In this document: positions 1-5,016 of the stretch, piece after piece | How positions within the stretch are numbered: position 1 is the first letter of the stretch | Layout: every line of letters starts with the position of its first letter | Assembly (NCBI GenBank): GCA_035292785.1 | Contig: DATDPK010000022.1 | Coordinates: forward strand, 1 to 7,907 | Source: CABMGU01 sp035292785 | GTDB taxonomy: Archaea; Nanobdellota; Nanobdellia; Woesearchaeales; ARS49 | DNA: 7,907 nucleotides | Reading direction: 5' to 3' | Notes under the pieces: generated by a model | Database searches by the model: none | What the model saw: only the letters and a program-made list of their open reading frames with translations | Told to the model about the DNA's origin: nothing | Translations under genes and position numbers: made by a program

Positions 1-305
1 AAACACAAAAACTCCGCAAAAAAATACTAAACGTTCAAGGACTTGTAATCAACAGGGCAAACAATGACAAATACGAACTATCACCGCAAAACATCAACCA
101 ACTGACAAATTTACAAATCATCGGAACAATACCAGAAGAAAAATGCATGAGAGAAGCGCTAAAACTCGGCTATACCTTGATTGAAAGCCATCCAGAATCA
201 AGAACAACCACGATAATAAAACAAATAGCGGCAAAAACCACAAACCAAGAATACAAAGAACCAGAACCAGCAGGAATTCTCAAAAAACTCGGGCTAATAC
301 CATGA
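1..305 (+). CDS. minD: MinD/ParA-type P-loop ATPase, C-terminal 100 residues (5' end outside window)
   Basis: The gene enters from the left edge in frame at base 3 and ends at the TGA at 303-305. What remains is the C-terminal part of a MinD/ParA-like ATPase. The visible pattern is GLVINRAND, then a helix, then LQIIGTIPEE, then a conserved 'REAL..GY' stretch. This matches the family's usual order of 'GvVvNRv', 'lpvlGvIPeD' and 'vreAl..G.Pv'. The nucleotide-binding Walker motifs would lie upstream, outside the window. MinD-family proteins are membrane-associated ATPases used for positioning and partitioning, and archaea often carry several copies with unclear roles. The fragment ends in a lysine/leucine-rich segment (KKLGLIP) that could be an amphipathic membrane-targeting tail, which is an inference. 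The stop overlaps the next start as ATGA, so the two genes are translationally coupled. Another ParA-family member cannot be excluded. Confidence 0.78.
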   Translation, partial: TQKLRKKILNVQGLVINRANNDKYELSPQNINQLTNLQIIGTIPEEKCMREALKLGYTLIESHPESRTTTIIKQIAAKTTNQEYKEPEPAGILKKLGLIP

Positions 306-796
306 AACACGAACCACACCCAGAATGGACACCAGAAGACGCAGAAGAAACAGAAAAAATTATCGCAAGAGCAAAAAAATCACCAATCGCAAGAAACTTC
401 AGCACAATAGTCTACTGGGTATTACTATTTGTAGCAATCATAGGCAACTTAATTTTGTCTGTTGTCTTAGTACCATTTTTACTTATACTAAAAGGAATAG
501 CACTATACTCAACGCTGCTTGTGATAGGACTGAGCTTTGGATTCATGTTCAACTTCATACTCCACAGCATAGAAGACCTAAAACAAAAACAACACATCGT
601 AGCAAGCATATTCATACCAGCAATAGCAATCATCAACGTAGGAGTGATGGCAGTCCTTGCAAACAAGCTCATAATGCTGATGGAGCTCACAACACCAACA
701 CACTCACCAGCCCTTGTGGGAGCAAGCTATGTCTTTGGCTACGTTTTCCCAAGCATGATCGGACACTTCATAAAAAAACCAAAAGTTCTGGGTTAG
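302..796 (+). CDS. conserved-looking four-segment integral membrane protein, function unknown
   Basis: I do not recognise this 164-residue protein. It starts with a charged, acidic cytoplasmic-type N-terminus (about residues 1-30, with an EDAEETEK stretch followed by basic RAKK). Four hydrophobic segments follow, at roughly 36-63, 66-88, 99-126 and 136-157, and a short basic tail. There is no signal peptide cleavage pattern, no metal-binding cysteines and no obvious catalytic motif. A polar acidic/lysine loop (SIEDLKQKQH, about 89-98) separates segments 2 and 3. The start codon overlaps the stop of the MinD-like gene as ATGA, so the two are almost certainly co-translated. This suggests the membrane protein works with the ATPase, for example as a membrane partner or anchor, but that is inference from context. 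The start is set by the overlap, since no clear Shine-Dalgarno sequence precedes it. Confidence 0.8.
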   Translation: MKHEPHPEWTPEDAEETEKIIARAKKSPIARNFSTIVYWVLLFVAIIGNLILSVVLVPFLLILKGIALYSTLLVIGLSFGFMFNFILHSIEDLKQKQHIVASIFIPAIAIINVGVMAVLANKLIMLMELTTPTHSPALVGASYVFGYVFPSMIGHFIKKPKVLG

Positions 797-797
797 A

Positions 798-805
798 TTT
801 ATAAA
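798..805 (+). promoter_or_regulatory. TATA box for tRNA-His
   Basis: TTTATAAA lies directly behind the stop codon of the membrane protein gene and 26-33 bases before the first base of tRNA-His. That is the normal archaeal TATA-to-start distance. The same core (TTATAAA) at the same distance precedes tRNA-Arg at 5580-5586. Confidence 0.75.
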
Positions 806-830
806 CGCTTTATTCTGAATAAAACTCTAT

Positions 831-902
831 GGCGGCCGTGGCGTAACGGTAGCGTAGGGGACTGTGACTCCCCTGGCCCGGGTTCAATTCCCGGCGGTCG
901 CC
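831..902 (+). tRNA. tRNA-His (anticodon GTG)
   Basis: The cloverleaf is complete. The acceptor strand 832-838 pairs with 895-901, the D arm starts at 841, and the anticodon stem GGGGA/TCCCC encloses a CTGTGAC loop with anticodon GTG at 864-866. The T arm is CCGGG-TTCAATT-CCCGG. The extra G of tRNA-His at position -1 (831) is encoded in the DNA and faces C73 (902), giving the family's eighth acceptor pair. A separate enzyme to add that G would not be needed for this transcript. No CCA end is encoded and there is no intron. It has its own TATA box upstream. Confidence 0.96.
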
Positions 903-903
903 C

Positions 904-924
904 TCAAACTTTTAGAAAGTTTGA
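904..924 (+). terminator. short perfect hairpin right after tRNA-His (3' processing or termination element?)
   Basis: TCAAACTTT (904-912) and AAAGTTTGA (916-924) form a perfect 9-pair stem with a 3-base TAG loop, one base after the mature 3' end of the tRNA. Archaeal termination normally relies on U-rich tracts, and only a four-T run lies inside the stem. The hairpin may mark the tRNA trailer or the end of transcription. The structure is seen in the sequence, but the function is a guess. Confidence 0.4.
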
Positions 925-1024
925 TCAAATCGCTCCTTGTTCGTCTTCGAGAAGCATTTTATCGGCTGACTCCCTTCGGTCGCAGGTGTAAGACTCTTCT
1001 CTCAGACTCACAATGTCGTGCATT
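925..1024. other. non-coding spacer with no recognised gene
   Basis: This stretch holds no convincing ORF on either strand; the longest ATG frame I noticed on the minus strand is about ten codons. It is richer in G, C and T than the coding regions around it. It contains a direct repeat AGACTC (991-996 and 1004-1009) and a weak G·T-containing stem around 967-982 (CCCTTC loop). I see no tRNA, no box C/D pair and no other RNA I can name. It separates the tRNA-His unit from the rps13 promoter. Confidence 0.5.
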
Positions 1025-1041
1025 CAGAAAGCTTTATAAAT
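1025..1041 (+). promoter_or_regulatory. TATA box with purine-rich BRE-like sequence for the rps13 operon
   Basis: TTTATAAA at 1033-1040 is preceded by a purine-rich stretch (AGAAAG, 1026-1031) in the place of a TFB recognition element. By the spacing seen at the two tRNA promoters in this window, transcription should start at about 1058-1066. That leaves a leader of about 155-165 bases before the rps13 start codon, unusually long for this compact sequence. It is the only strong promoter I can see for the block running to 5573. Confidence 0.7.
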
Positions 1042-1065
1042 AACCCCTTGTCCCAATCGTCTATA

Positions 1066-1210
1066 ACGCCCGAGTTCCGAATGGAGCGTATTTAGGGTGG
1101 AATGAAATATCTCATTCTACCTGTCAAGAACAACAAGGGCGATATCATGAGTTGTTCTTGAGCACACTCGGAAATCCATACAATCATTACAGGGTTTTGT
1201 GGATTTCCGA
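1066..1210 (+). promoter_or_regulatory. multi-hairpin 5' leader of the S13-S4-S11-rpoD operon, candidate riboregulator
   Basis: Four helices follow one another after the predicted transcription start. (1) A small stem, ACGC 1066-1069 with GCGT 1086-1089. (2) A 10-pair stem, 1096-1105 with 1112-1121 (one G·U), with a 6-base loop. (3) A perfect 11-pair stem, 1124-1134 with 1151-1161, with a 16-base loop. (4) A perfect 11-pair stem, 1168-1178 with 1200-1210, with a 21-base loop. The last stem ends 11 bases before the rps13 ATG. In E. coli, protein S4 binds a folded leader in front of S13 and represses the equivalent operon. A similar autoregulatory role for S4, S13 or another product is plausible but is inference. 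Alternatively this is a separate small RNA made from the 1033 promoter. I could not match it to a named RNA family. Confidence 0.55.
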
Positions 1211-1221
1211 TGGATACAAAA

Positions 1222-1689
1222 ATGGCAGAATTCAAACACTTAGTTCGAATCGCGAACACAGACCTAAAAGGACAGAAAGCAATAGTTTACGCGCTAAAAG
1301 ACATCAGAGGAGTAGGTGTGCCATTAGCAAACGCGATATGCACTGTAGCAAATGTTGACGGCCTGCAAAAAACAGGAAACCTTCCAGATTCTGACATCAA
1401 AAAAATAGACGAAATAGTCAAATCACTTGACAAATACGGAATACCTGGCTGGATGATGAACAGAAGAAAAGACATGGAAACAGGAAAAGACAGACACATA
1501 ATCACAAACGACCTAATCTTCTACAAAGAAAACGACGTTAAAATGATGAAATACACAAAATCATACAAAGGAATGAGGCACGCGCACGGACAGCCAGTCA
1601 GAGGACAGCGCACAAGAAGCAAGTTCAGAGCAAACAAAGGAAAAGTCATGGGAGTCAAGACATCAGGCAAAAAGAAAGGAGCATCATAA
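1222..1689 (+). CDS. rps13: small ribosomal subunit protein S13 (archaeal uS13)
   Basis: This is uS13, a 30S head protein that contacts the large subunit (bridge B1) and P-site tRNA. The 155-residue product opens with FKHLVRIANTDL and has the helix-hairpin-helix stretch ALKDIRGVG at about 24-32. It ends with the conserved basic tail RGQRTRSKFRANKG (about 127-140), so it is full length for archaea. I chose ATG 1222 rather than the in-frame ATG 1210, because 1210 is the last base of the leader hairpin and adds four residues (MDTK) not expected in the family. Unlike S4, S11, RpoD, S9 and RpoN here, no GGAGG-like sequence stands before this ATG, which fits control by the folded leader. It is the first gene of the operon, and its TAA is followed immediately by the S4 start. 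Confidence 0.96.
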   Translation: MAEFKHLVRIANTDLKGQKAIVYALKDIRGVGVPLANAICTVANVDGLQKTGNLPDSDIKKIDEIVKSLDKYGIPGWMMNRRKDMETGKDRHIITNDLIFYKENDVKMMKYTKSYKGMRHAHGQPVRGQRTRSKFRANKGKVMGVKTSGKKKGAS

Positions 1690-2346
1690 ATGGGAGACCC
1701 AAGAAAATTCAGAGGAAAGTACAGCGGGCCAGGACACCCGTGGCAAAGAGCACGAATGGAAGTAGAAGCAGTGCTCAAAAGAGAATACGGCCTGAAAAAC
1801 AAAACAGAACTCTGGAAAATCACAAGCAAACTCAAAAGCTTTGCAGACCAGGCAAAAAAACTCATCGCAGAAAGTGGAACACAAGCAGAACTGGAAAGCA
1901 AGCAACTCCTGAAAAAAATCGCACGCATAGGATTATTGCCTGAAAGCGCAAAACTAGACGACGTTCTCGGCTTAAACATCAAAAACCTGCTTGAAAGAAG
2001 ACTGCAAACACTAGTCCTCCGCAAAGGAATGGCGCGAACACCAATCCAAGCAAGACAATTCATAGTCCACGAGCACGTAAAAATAGGAGACAAAAAAATC
2101 AACGCTCCAGGGTACATAGTTCCAATGGAAGAAGAATCACAAATAGCATTCGTACAAAAAAGCACACTTGCAAATGCAGAGCATCCTGAGAGAAGCATAA
2201 AGCAAAAACCAAGCTCAAAAATAGCAAGAGAAGCAAAAGCCGAAGCCCCGGCAAGAAAACACTTCAGGGCTCATTCGAATAAACCTAAAGCAGCAGCAAA
2301 ATCACCTGAAAAAGTTGAAGCTCCTTCAAAGGAGGCAGCCAAATGA
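1690..2346 (+). CDS. rps4: small ribosomal subunit protein S4 (archaeal uS4)
   Basis: uS4 nucleates 16S rRNA assembly and forms part of the mRNA entry channel. The protein starts with the archaeal signature MGDPRKFRGKYSGPGHPW and continues with YGLKNKTELWK (about 33-43). The S4 RNA-binding domain lies at about 103-147 (RRLQTLVLRKGMARTPIQAR...HVKIGDKKINAPGYIVP). After about residue 160 there is a lysine/alanine-rich, probably unstructured tail of some 55 residues, making 218 in total and longer than the core requires. The start directly abuts the S13 stop and has GGAG at 1678-1681, 8 bases before the ATG. The TGA overlaps the S11 start as ATGA. Bacterial S4 represses its own operon through the S13 leader, so this protein is the first candidate to bind the leader at 1066-1210. 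Confidence 0.96.
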   Translation: MGDPRKFRGKYSGPGHPWQRARMEVEAVLKREYGLKNKTELWKITSKLKSFADQAKKLIAESGTQAELESKQLLKKIARIGLLPESAKLDDVLGLNIKNLLERRLQTLVLRKGMARTPIQARQFIVHEHVKIGDKKINAPGYIVPMEEESQIAFVQKSTLANAEHPERSIKQKPSSKIAREAKAEAPARKHFRAHSNKPKAAAKSPEKVEAPSKEAAK

Positions 2347-2735
2347 GCGACATACGCTGGGGAGTAGCCCACATCTACGCATCATATAACGACACAATAA
2401 TTCACATTACAGACATCACAGGAACAGAAACCCTTGCAGTAGCAAGCGGCGGAATGATGGTCAAAGCAGACAGATTAGAGAGTTCGCCAACAGCAGCAAT
2501 GATGGCTGCAAAAAAAGCAGCAGAAACAGCAATGGAAAAAGGCGTAGGCGGAATACACGTCAAAGTCAGAGCACCAGGAGGCCACAACGGACCACACAGC
2601 CCGGGCCCAGGAGCACAAGCAGCCATAAGAGCACTAAGCAGAATGGGGCTCAAAATAGGAATCATAGAAGACGTAACACCAATCCCACACGGCGGCTGCA
2701 AAAAGAAAGGCGGAAAGCGAGGAAGACGAGTATGA
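2343..2735 (+). CDS. rps11: small ribosomal subunit protein S11 (archaeal uS11)
   Basis: uS11 sits on the platform of the 30S subunit near the mRNA exit. The 130-residue product has the family order: WGVAHIYASYNDTIIHITD (6-24), the GGMMVKADR loop (37-44), the glycine-rich VRAPGGHNGPHSPGPGAQAA (75-94), and the C-terminal VTPIPHGGCKKKGGKRGRRV. It is full length. A strong GGAGG at 2331-2335 lies 7 bases before the ATG, and the start overlaps the S4 stop as ATGA. The end overlaps rpoD in the same way. This S13-S4-S11-rpoD order is the standard archaeal counterpart of the bacterial alpha operon. Confidence 0.97.
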   Translation: MSDIRWGVAHIYASYNDTIIHITDITGTETLAVASGGMMVKADRLESSPTAAMMAAKKAAETAMEKGVGGIHVKVRAPGGHNGPHSPGPGAQAAIRALSRMGLKIGIIEDVTPIPHGGCKKKGGKRGRRV

Positions 2736-3496
2736 TAGAATTAATCAACAAGGACAAAAAAACAGGACGAACAACCTTTCTAATAAAAGGAGTAACACCT
2801 GCATTTGCAAACGCAATAAGACGAATAATGATTGACTCAGTGCCAACAATGGCAATAGAAGACGTTGAATTCGTACAAAACAACAGCGCACTATACGATG
2901 AAGTGCTGGCGCACAGATTAGGACTAATACCACTGACAACCGACCTAAAAGGATACGAAGTTAAAGGGTCAAATGAAGTCAGCGCAAAAAACTCAGTCAA
3001 ACTCACACTAAAAGCAAAAGGGCCATGCACGGTCTATGCAGAAGACCTCAAAAGCAAAGACCCAAAAATAAAACCAGTCCATCCAAAAACACCAATAGTC
3101 AAATTACTGAAAGGACAAGAACTGGAATTTGAAGCAACAGCAGTGCTTGGAAGAGGCAAAGAACACACAAAATTCACATCGTGCACAGCATGGTACACAT
3201 ACAAGCCGAGCATCAAAGTAAACAACAATCACAAAGACTTCGAACAATTCAAAGACAAATACCCGCCGCAAATATTCAACAACGGCAAAATAGATGCAAA
3301 GCTGATAGAACAGCACAACCTATACGAAGCCTGCGATGGGGTAAACGACGAAATAGTCAAGATAGAGAAAGACCCGACAACATTCATATTCAACATAGAA
3401 CCATGGGGACAGCTCACGCCAGCAGAAATACTGGCCAGTGCAGCTGACTATTTCACTGAACTCATCAACGAGTTTACAGAGAAAATCAGCCAATAG
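2732..3496 (+). CDS. rpoD: DNA-directed RNA polymerase subunit D (Rpo3)
   Basis: RpoD (Rpo3) is the archaeal homologue of eukaryotic Rpb3/AC40 and bacterial alpha. With RpoL, N and P it forms the platform on which RNA polymerase assembles. The dimerisation domain is clear at the N-terminus: FANAIRRIMIDSVPTMAIEDVEF (about 25-47), then DEVLAHRLGLIPL (56-68). It resumes at the C-terminus (about 217-250, ILASAADYFTELI). The insert domain lies between them. Some archaeal RpoD proteins hold an iron-sulfur cluster in a ferredoxin-like part of that insert. Here the equivalent region (about 172-212) has only one cysteine (C201), and the others in the protein are C99 and C151, so a 4Fe-4S cluster is unlikely. 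The ATG overlaps the S11 stop, with GAGGA at 2719-2723 as ribosome binding site. The length of 254 residues is typical. Confidence 0.96.
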   Translation: MIELINKDKKTGRTTFLIKGVTPAFANAIRRIMIDSVPTMAIEDVEFVQNNSALYDEVLAHRLGLIPLTTDLKGYEVKGSNEVSAKNSVKLTLKAKGPCTVYAEDLKSKDPKIKPVHPKTPIVKLLKGQELEFEATAVLGRGKEHTKFTSCTAWYTYKPSIKVNNNHKDFEQFKDKYPPQIFNNGKIDAKLIEQHNLYEACDGVNDEIVKIEKDPTTFIFNIEPWGQLTPAEILASAADYFTELINEFTEKISQ

Positions 3497-3505
3497 ATAC
3501 GTATC
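3496..3505. repeat. 10-base perfect palindrome between rpoD and tRNA-Leu
   Basis: GATACGTATC reads the same on both strands and begins at the last base of the rpoD stop codon, 23-32 bases before tRNA-Leu. Its position would suit a TATA element, but TACGTAT is a poor TATA match compared with the clear TTATAAA boxes of the other two tRNAs here. It may be a weak promoter, a protein-binding site, or chance. Confidence 0.25.
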
Positions 3506-3527
3506 CAACGATACATACCAAACCCTT

Positions 3528-3613
3528 GCGGGGGTGGCAGAGCCTGGTCAAATGCGCTAGCTTGAGGTGCTAGTCCCTTAGTGGGTGCGAGGGTTCAAAT
3601 CCCTTCCCCCGCA
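3528..3613 (+). tRNA. tRNA-Leu (anticodon GAG)
   Basis: This is a type II tRNA with a long variable arm. The acceptor GCGGGGG (3528-3534) pairs with CCCCCGC (3606-3612), and the discriminator is A73 (3613), as expected for leucine. The anticodon stem CTAGC/GCTAG encloses TTGAGGT with anticodon GAG at 3564-3566. The variable arm contains CCCTTAGTGGG, and the T loop is TTCAAAT. There is no intron and no encoded CCA. It lies between rpoD and the L18e gene with 31 bases before and 10 after, and no strong TATA box. It is therefore probably cut out of the ribosomal-protein transcript. A tRNA-Leu ahead of L18e-L13-S9 is also known from the halobacterial S9 operon, so the arrangement is old. Confidence 0.97.
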
Positions 3614-3623
3614 TACAACGAAC

Positions 3624-3986
3624 ATGCACAGAACAGGACCAACAAATCCAGTATTGCAGCAGCTCATACAGAGCCTGCGAAAAGAAAGCAGTAGTTCCCA
3701 GACTGCACTCTGGAAAAGAATAGCTGATGATTTAGAAAAACCAACACGCCAAAGACGCGTTGTAAACATAAGCAGAATAGCACGCAACACAAAACCAAAC
3801 GAAACAATAGTCGTGCCTGGAAAAGTGCTCGGTTCAGGAGCAATACAGCACAGCATAGTCGTGGCAGCGCTGGACTTCAGCGCAGGAGCACGAGAAAGAA
3901 TAGAACAAGCAAAAGGCAAAGCAATCACGATAACAGAACTGTTAAAACAAAAACCAAAAACAAAAGACCTCAAAATAATGGGATAA
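3624..3986 (+). CDS. rpl18e: large ribosomal subunit protein L18e (eL18)
   Basis: eL18 is a 50S protein found in archaea and eukaryotes but not in bacteria. The 120-residue product starts MHRTGPTNPVLQQLI and includes KPTRQRRVVNISRIAR (39-54), VVPGKVLGSGAI (63-74) and VVAALDFSAGARERIEQAKGK (79-99), all typical of the family, and is full length. The frame stays open back into the tRNA, but an upstream start would translate tRNA sequence, so ATG 3624 is used. Only 10 bases lie between the end of tRNA-Leu and this ATG, with no Shine-Dalgarno sequence. Once the tRNA is excised, the message would be nearly leaderless. The L13 gene follows after 2 bases. Confidence 0.95.
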   Translation: MHRTGPTNPVLQQLIQSLRKESSSSQTALWKRIADDLEKPTRQRRVVNISRIARNTKPNETIVVPGKVLGSGAIQHSIVVAALDFSAGARERIEQAKGKAITITELLKQKPKTKDLKIMG

Positions 3987-3988
3987 AA

Positions 3989-4429
3989 ATGGCAGAAATA
4001 AACATAGACGCAAAAAATGCAATCTTTGGAAGAATGGCTACATTTGCGGCCAAGCAATCATTACTTGGAAACACGATAAACATATTCAACTGCGAAGGAG
4101 TAATCATAAGCGGAAACCCAATTGCAACAAGAGAAAGATACTATCACTTAATATTCAAAACAGGGCAGCCAAACAAAGGACCATTCTACAGCAGAATGCC
4201 GGACAGATTCGTGAAAAGAATGCTGAGAGGAATGCTGCCGCACAAACAACAAAGAGGCATAGACGCATACAAAAGAATAATGTGCTATCTTGGAGTGCCG
4301 GAAGAGTTCAAAAACAAAAAGCTCATAAAAATAAAGGATGCAGACGCATCAAGACTGCCAAAACTAAAATCAATAACAGTACAATCACTACTAAAATCAC
4401 TAGGTGGAAGCTATGAAAGTCATACATGA
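3989..4429 (+). CDS. rpl13: large ribosomal subunit protein L13 (archaeal uL13)
   Basis: uL13 binds 23S rRNA early in assembly of the large subunit. The 146-residue product starts with AEINIDAKNAIFGRMATFAAK, the usual nucleotide-binding-like fold opening. It carries the archaeal/eukaryotic signature GPFYSRMPDRFVKRMLRGML (64-83), followed by LPHK, an RG..AYKR motif and YLGVPEEF (100-107). The length is normal for archaea. It follows L18e after 2 bases with only a weak GGGAT before the ATG, so it is likely translated by coupling. Its last 17 bases overlap the start of the S9 gene in another frame. Confidence 0.95.
   Translation: MAEINIDAKNAIFGRMATFAAKQSLLGNTINIFNCEGVIISGNPIATRERYYHLIFKTGQPNKGPFYSRMPDRFVKRMLRGMLPHKQQRGIDAYKRIMCYLGVPEEFKNKKLIKIKDADASRLPKLKSITVQSLLKSLGGSYESHT
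4402..4407 (+). promoter_or_regulatory. ribosome binding site that sets the S9 start
   Basis: AGGTGG lies 5 bases before ATG 4413 and inside the end of the L13 gene. It supports ATG 4413 as the S9 start rather than the GTG at 4404, which would lie inside the binding site itself. Confidence 0.6.
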
Positions 4430-4808
4430 AAGCGGAAGACGAAAAAGAGCAGTAGCACGAGCAACGCTAATGCCAGGAGCAGGAATTGTCAGAATAAACA
4501 GCCAACTGCTAACATCAATGCCACAAAACATATTCCGCGCAAAAATGGAAGAACCATTACTGCTCGCAGGAGAAACCGCCAAAAAAGTCGACATAAACGT
4601 CCAGACAGACGGCGGCGGCGTAAACGGACAAGCAGAAGCAGCAAGACTGGCAATAGCAAAAGCATTAGCAGTATTTGACAAAAAATTACACTCAAAATTT
4701 CTCGAATACGACAGAGTGCTGACAGTAGCAGACGTGCGCAGAAAAGAAACACACAAACCAAACTGCCACGGAAAAGCACGCGCAAAACGACAAAAATCAT
4801 ACCGTTAG
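4413..4808 (+). CDS. rps9: small ribosomal subunit protein S9 (archaeal uS9)
   Basis: uS9 is a 30S head protein whose C-terminal tail reaches the P-site tRNA. The 131-residue product opens MKVIHESGRRKRAVARATLMPG, has VNGQAEAARLAIAKAL (70-85) and DRVLTVADVRRKETHKPN (100-117), and ends KARAKRQKSYR. The terminal arginine preceded by SY is the family's conserved tail. I chose ATG 4413 over the in-frame GTG 4404 because it gives the standard archaeal N-terminus and has AGGTGG at the right distance. It overlaps L13 by 17 bases and is followed after 10 bases by rpoN. L18e-L13-S9-rpoN is a classic archaeal order. Confidence 0.95.
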   Translation: MKVIHESGRRKRAVARATLMPGAGIVRINSQLLTSMPQNIFRAKMEEPLLLAGETAKKVDINVQTDGGGVNGQAEAARLAIAKALAVFDKKLHSKFLEYDRVLTVADVRRKETHKPNCHGKARAKRQKSYR

Positions 4809-4818
4809 GAGGACCAAA

Positions 4819-5016
4819 ATGATAATTCCAATCAGATGCTGGAGCTGCGGAAAACCAATCGCACACCTTTGGGAAGAATACGACGAACGCTCAAAGAAAG
4901 GCGAAAGCAAAAAAGACATTCTTGACGAATTAGGACTGGACAGATACTGCTGCAGAGCAATGTTCCTAGGACAAGTAGATTTGATAGATACGGTAGCCCA
5001 ATTCAAGAAAACATAA
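4819..5016 (+). CDS. rpoN: DNA-directed RNA polymerase subunit N (Rpo10)
   Basis: RpoN (Rpo10, the Rpb10 homologue) is a small zinc-binding protein that joins RpoD and RpoL in the polymerase assembly platform. The 65-residue product has the whole signature: MIIPIRCWSCGKPI with C7 and C10, and RYCCRAMFLGQVDLID with the paired C44-C45. These are the four zinc ligands. The length is normal. GGAGG at 4808-4812 stands 6 bases before the ATG. In many archaea rpoK, enolase and S2 genes come next, but here a SPOUT methyltransferase gene follows, its ATG sharing the last A of the rpoN TAA. Co-expression with rpoD on the same transcript would match their direct contact in the enzyme. Confidence 0.96.
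   Translation: MIIPIRCWSCGKPIAHLWEEYDERSKKGESKKDILDELGLDRYCCRAMFLGQVDLIDTVAQFKKT

Noticed and set aside
1124..1166. H/ACA guide RNA (hairpin followed by ACA at 1164-1166, GA and TGA in the loop)
   Set aside because: The stem is an uninterrupted 11-pair helix with no pseudouridylation pocket, and the K-turn-like bases in the loop are too few to support the call.
1096..1210. CRISPR array or transposon terminal repeats
   Set aside because: The three hairpins have different sequences, so there is no repeated unit and no paired terminal repeats with target duplication.
1210..1221. ATG 1210 as the start of rps13
   Set aside because: It sits at the very end of a perfect 11-pair stem and adds four residues foreign to the family. 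MAEFKHLVRIANTDL from 1222 is the expected opening.
1521..2198. 225-codon frame on the minus strand across S13 and S4
   Set aside because: It is a shadow of the A-rich, lysine-rich S13/S4 genes and resembles no protein. It is rich in Ser, Phe, Leu and Cys, as expected from antisense of AAA/AGA-rich coding sequence.
3507..3520. TATA box for tRNA-Leu at ATACATACCA
   Set aside because: It ends only about 8 bases before the tRNA, too close, and lacks the TTATAAA core of the other two tRNA promoters in this window.
3585..3623. Earlier start for L18e inside tRNA-Leu
   Set aside because: The codons would be tRNA sequence. The family N-terminus begins at ATG 3624.
3578..4057. 159-codon minus-strand frame over tRNA-Leu, L18e and the start of L13
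   Set aside because: It runs through a tRNA and two conserved ribosomal protein genes, and shows no family motif.
4404..4412. GTG 4404 as the S9 start
   Set aside because: It lies within the AGGTGG ribosome binding site and adds three residues before the standard MKV start at 4413.
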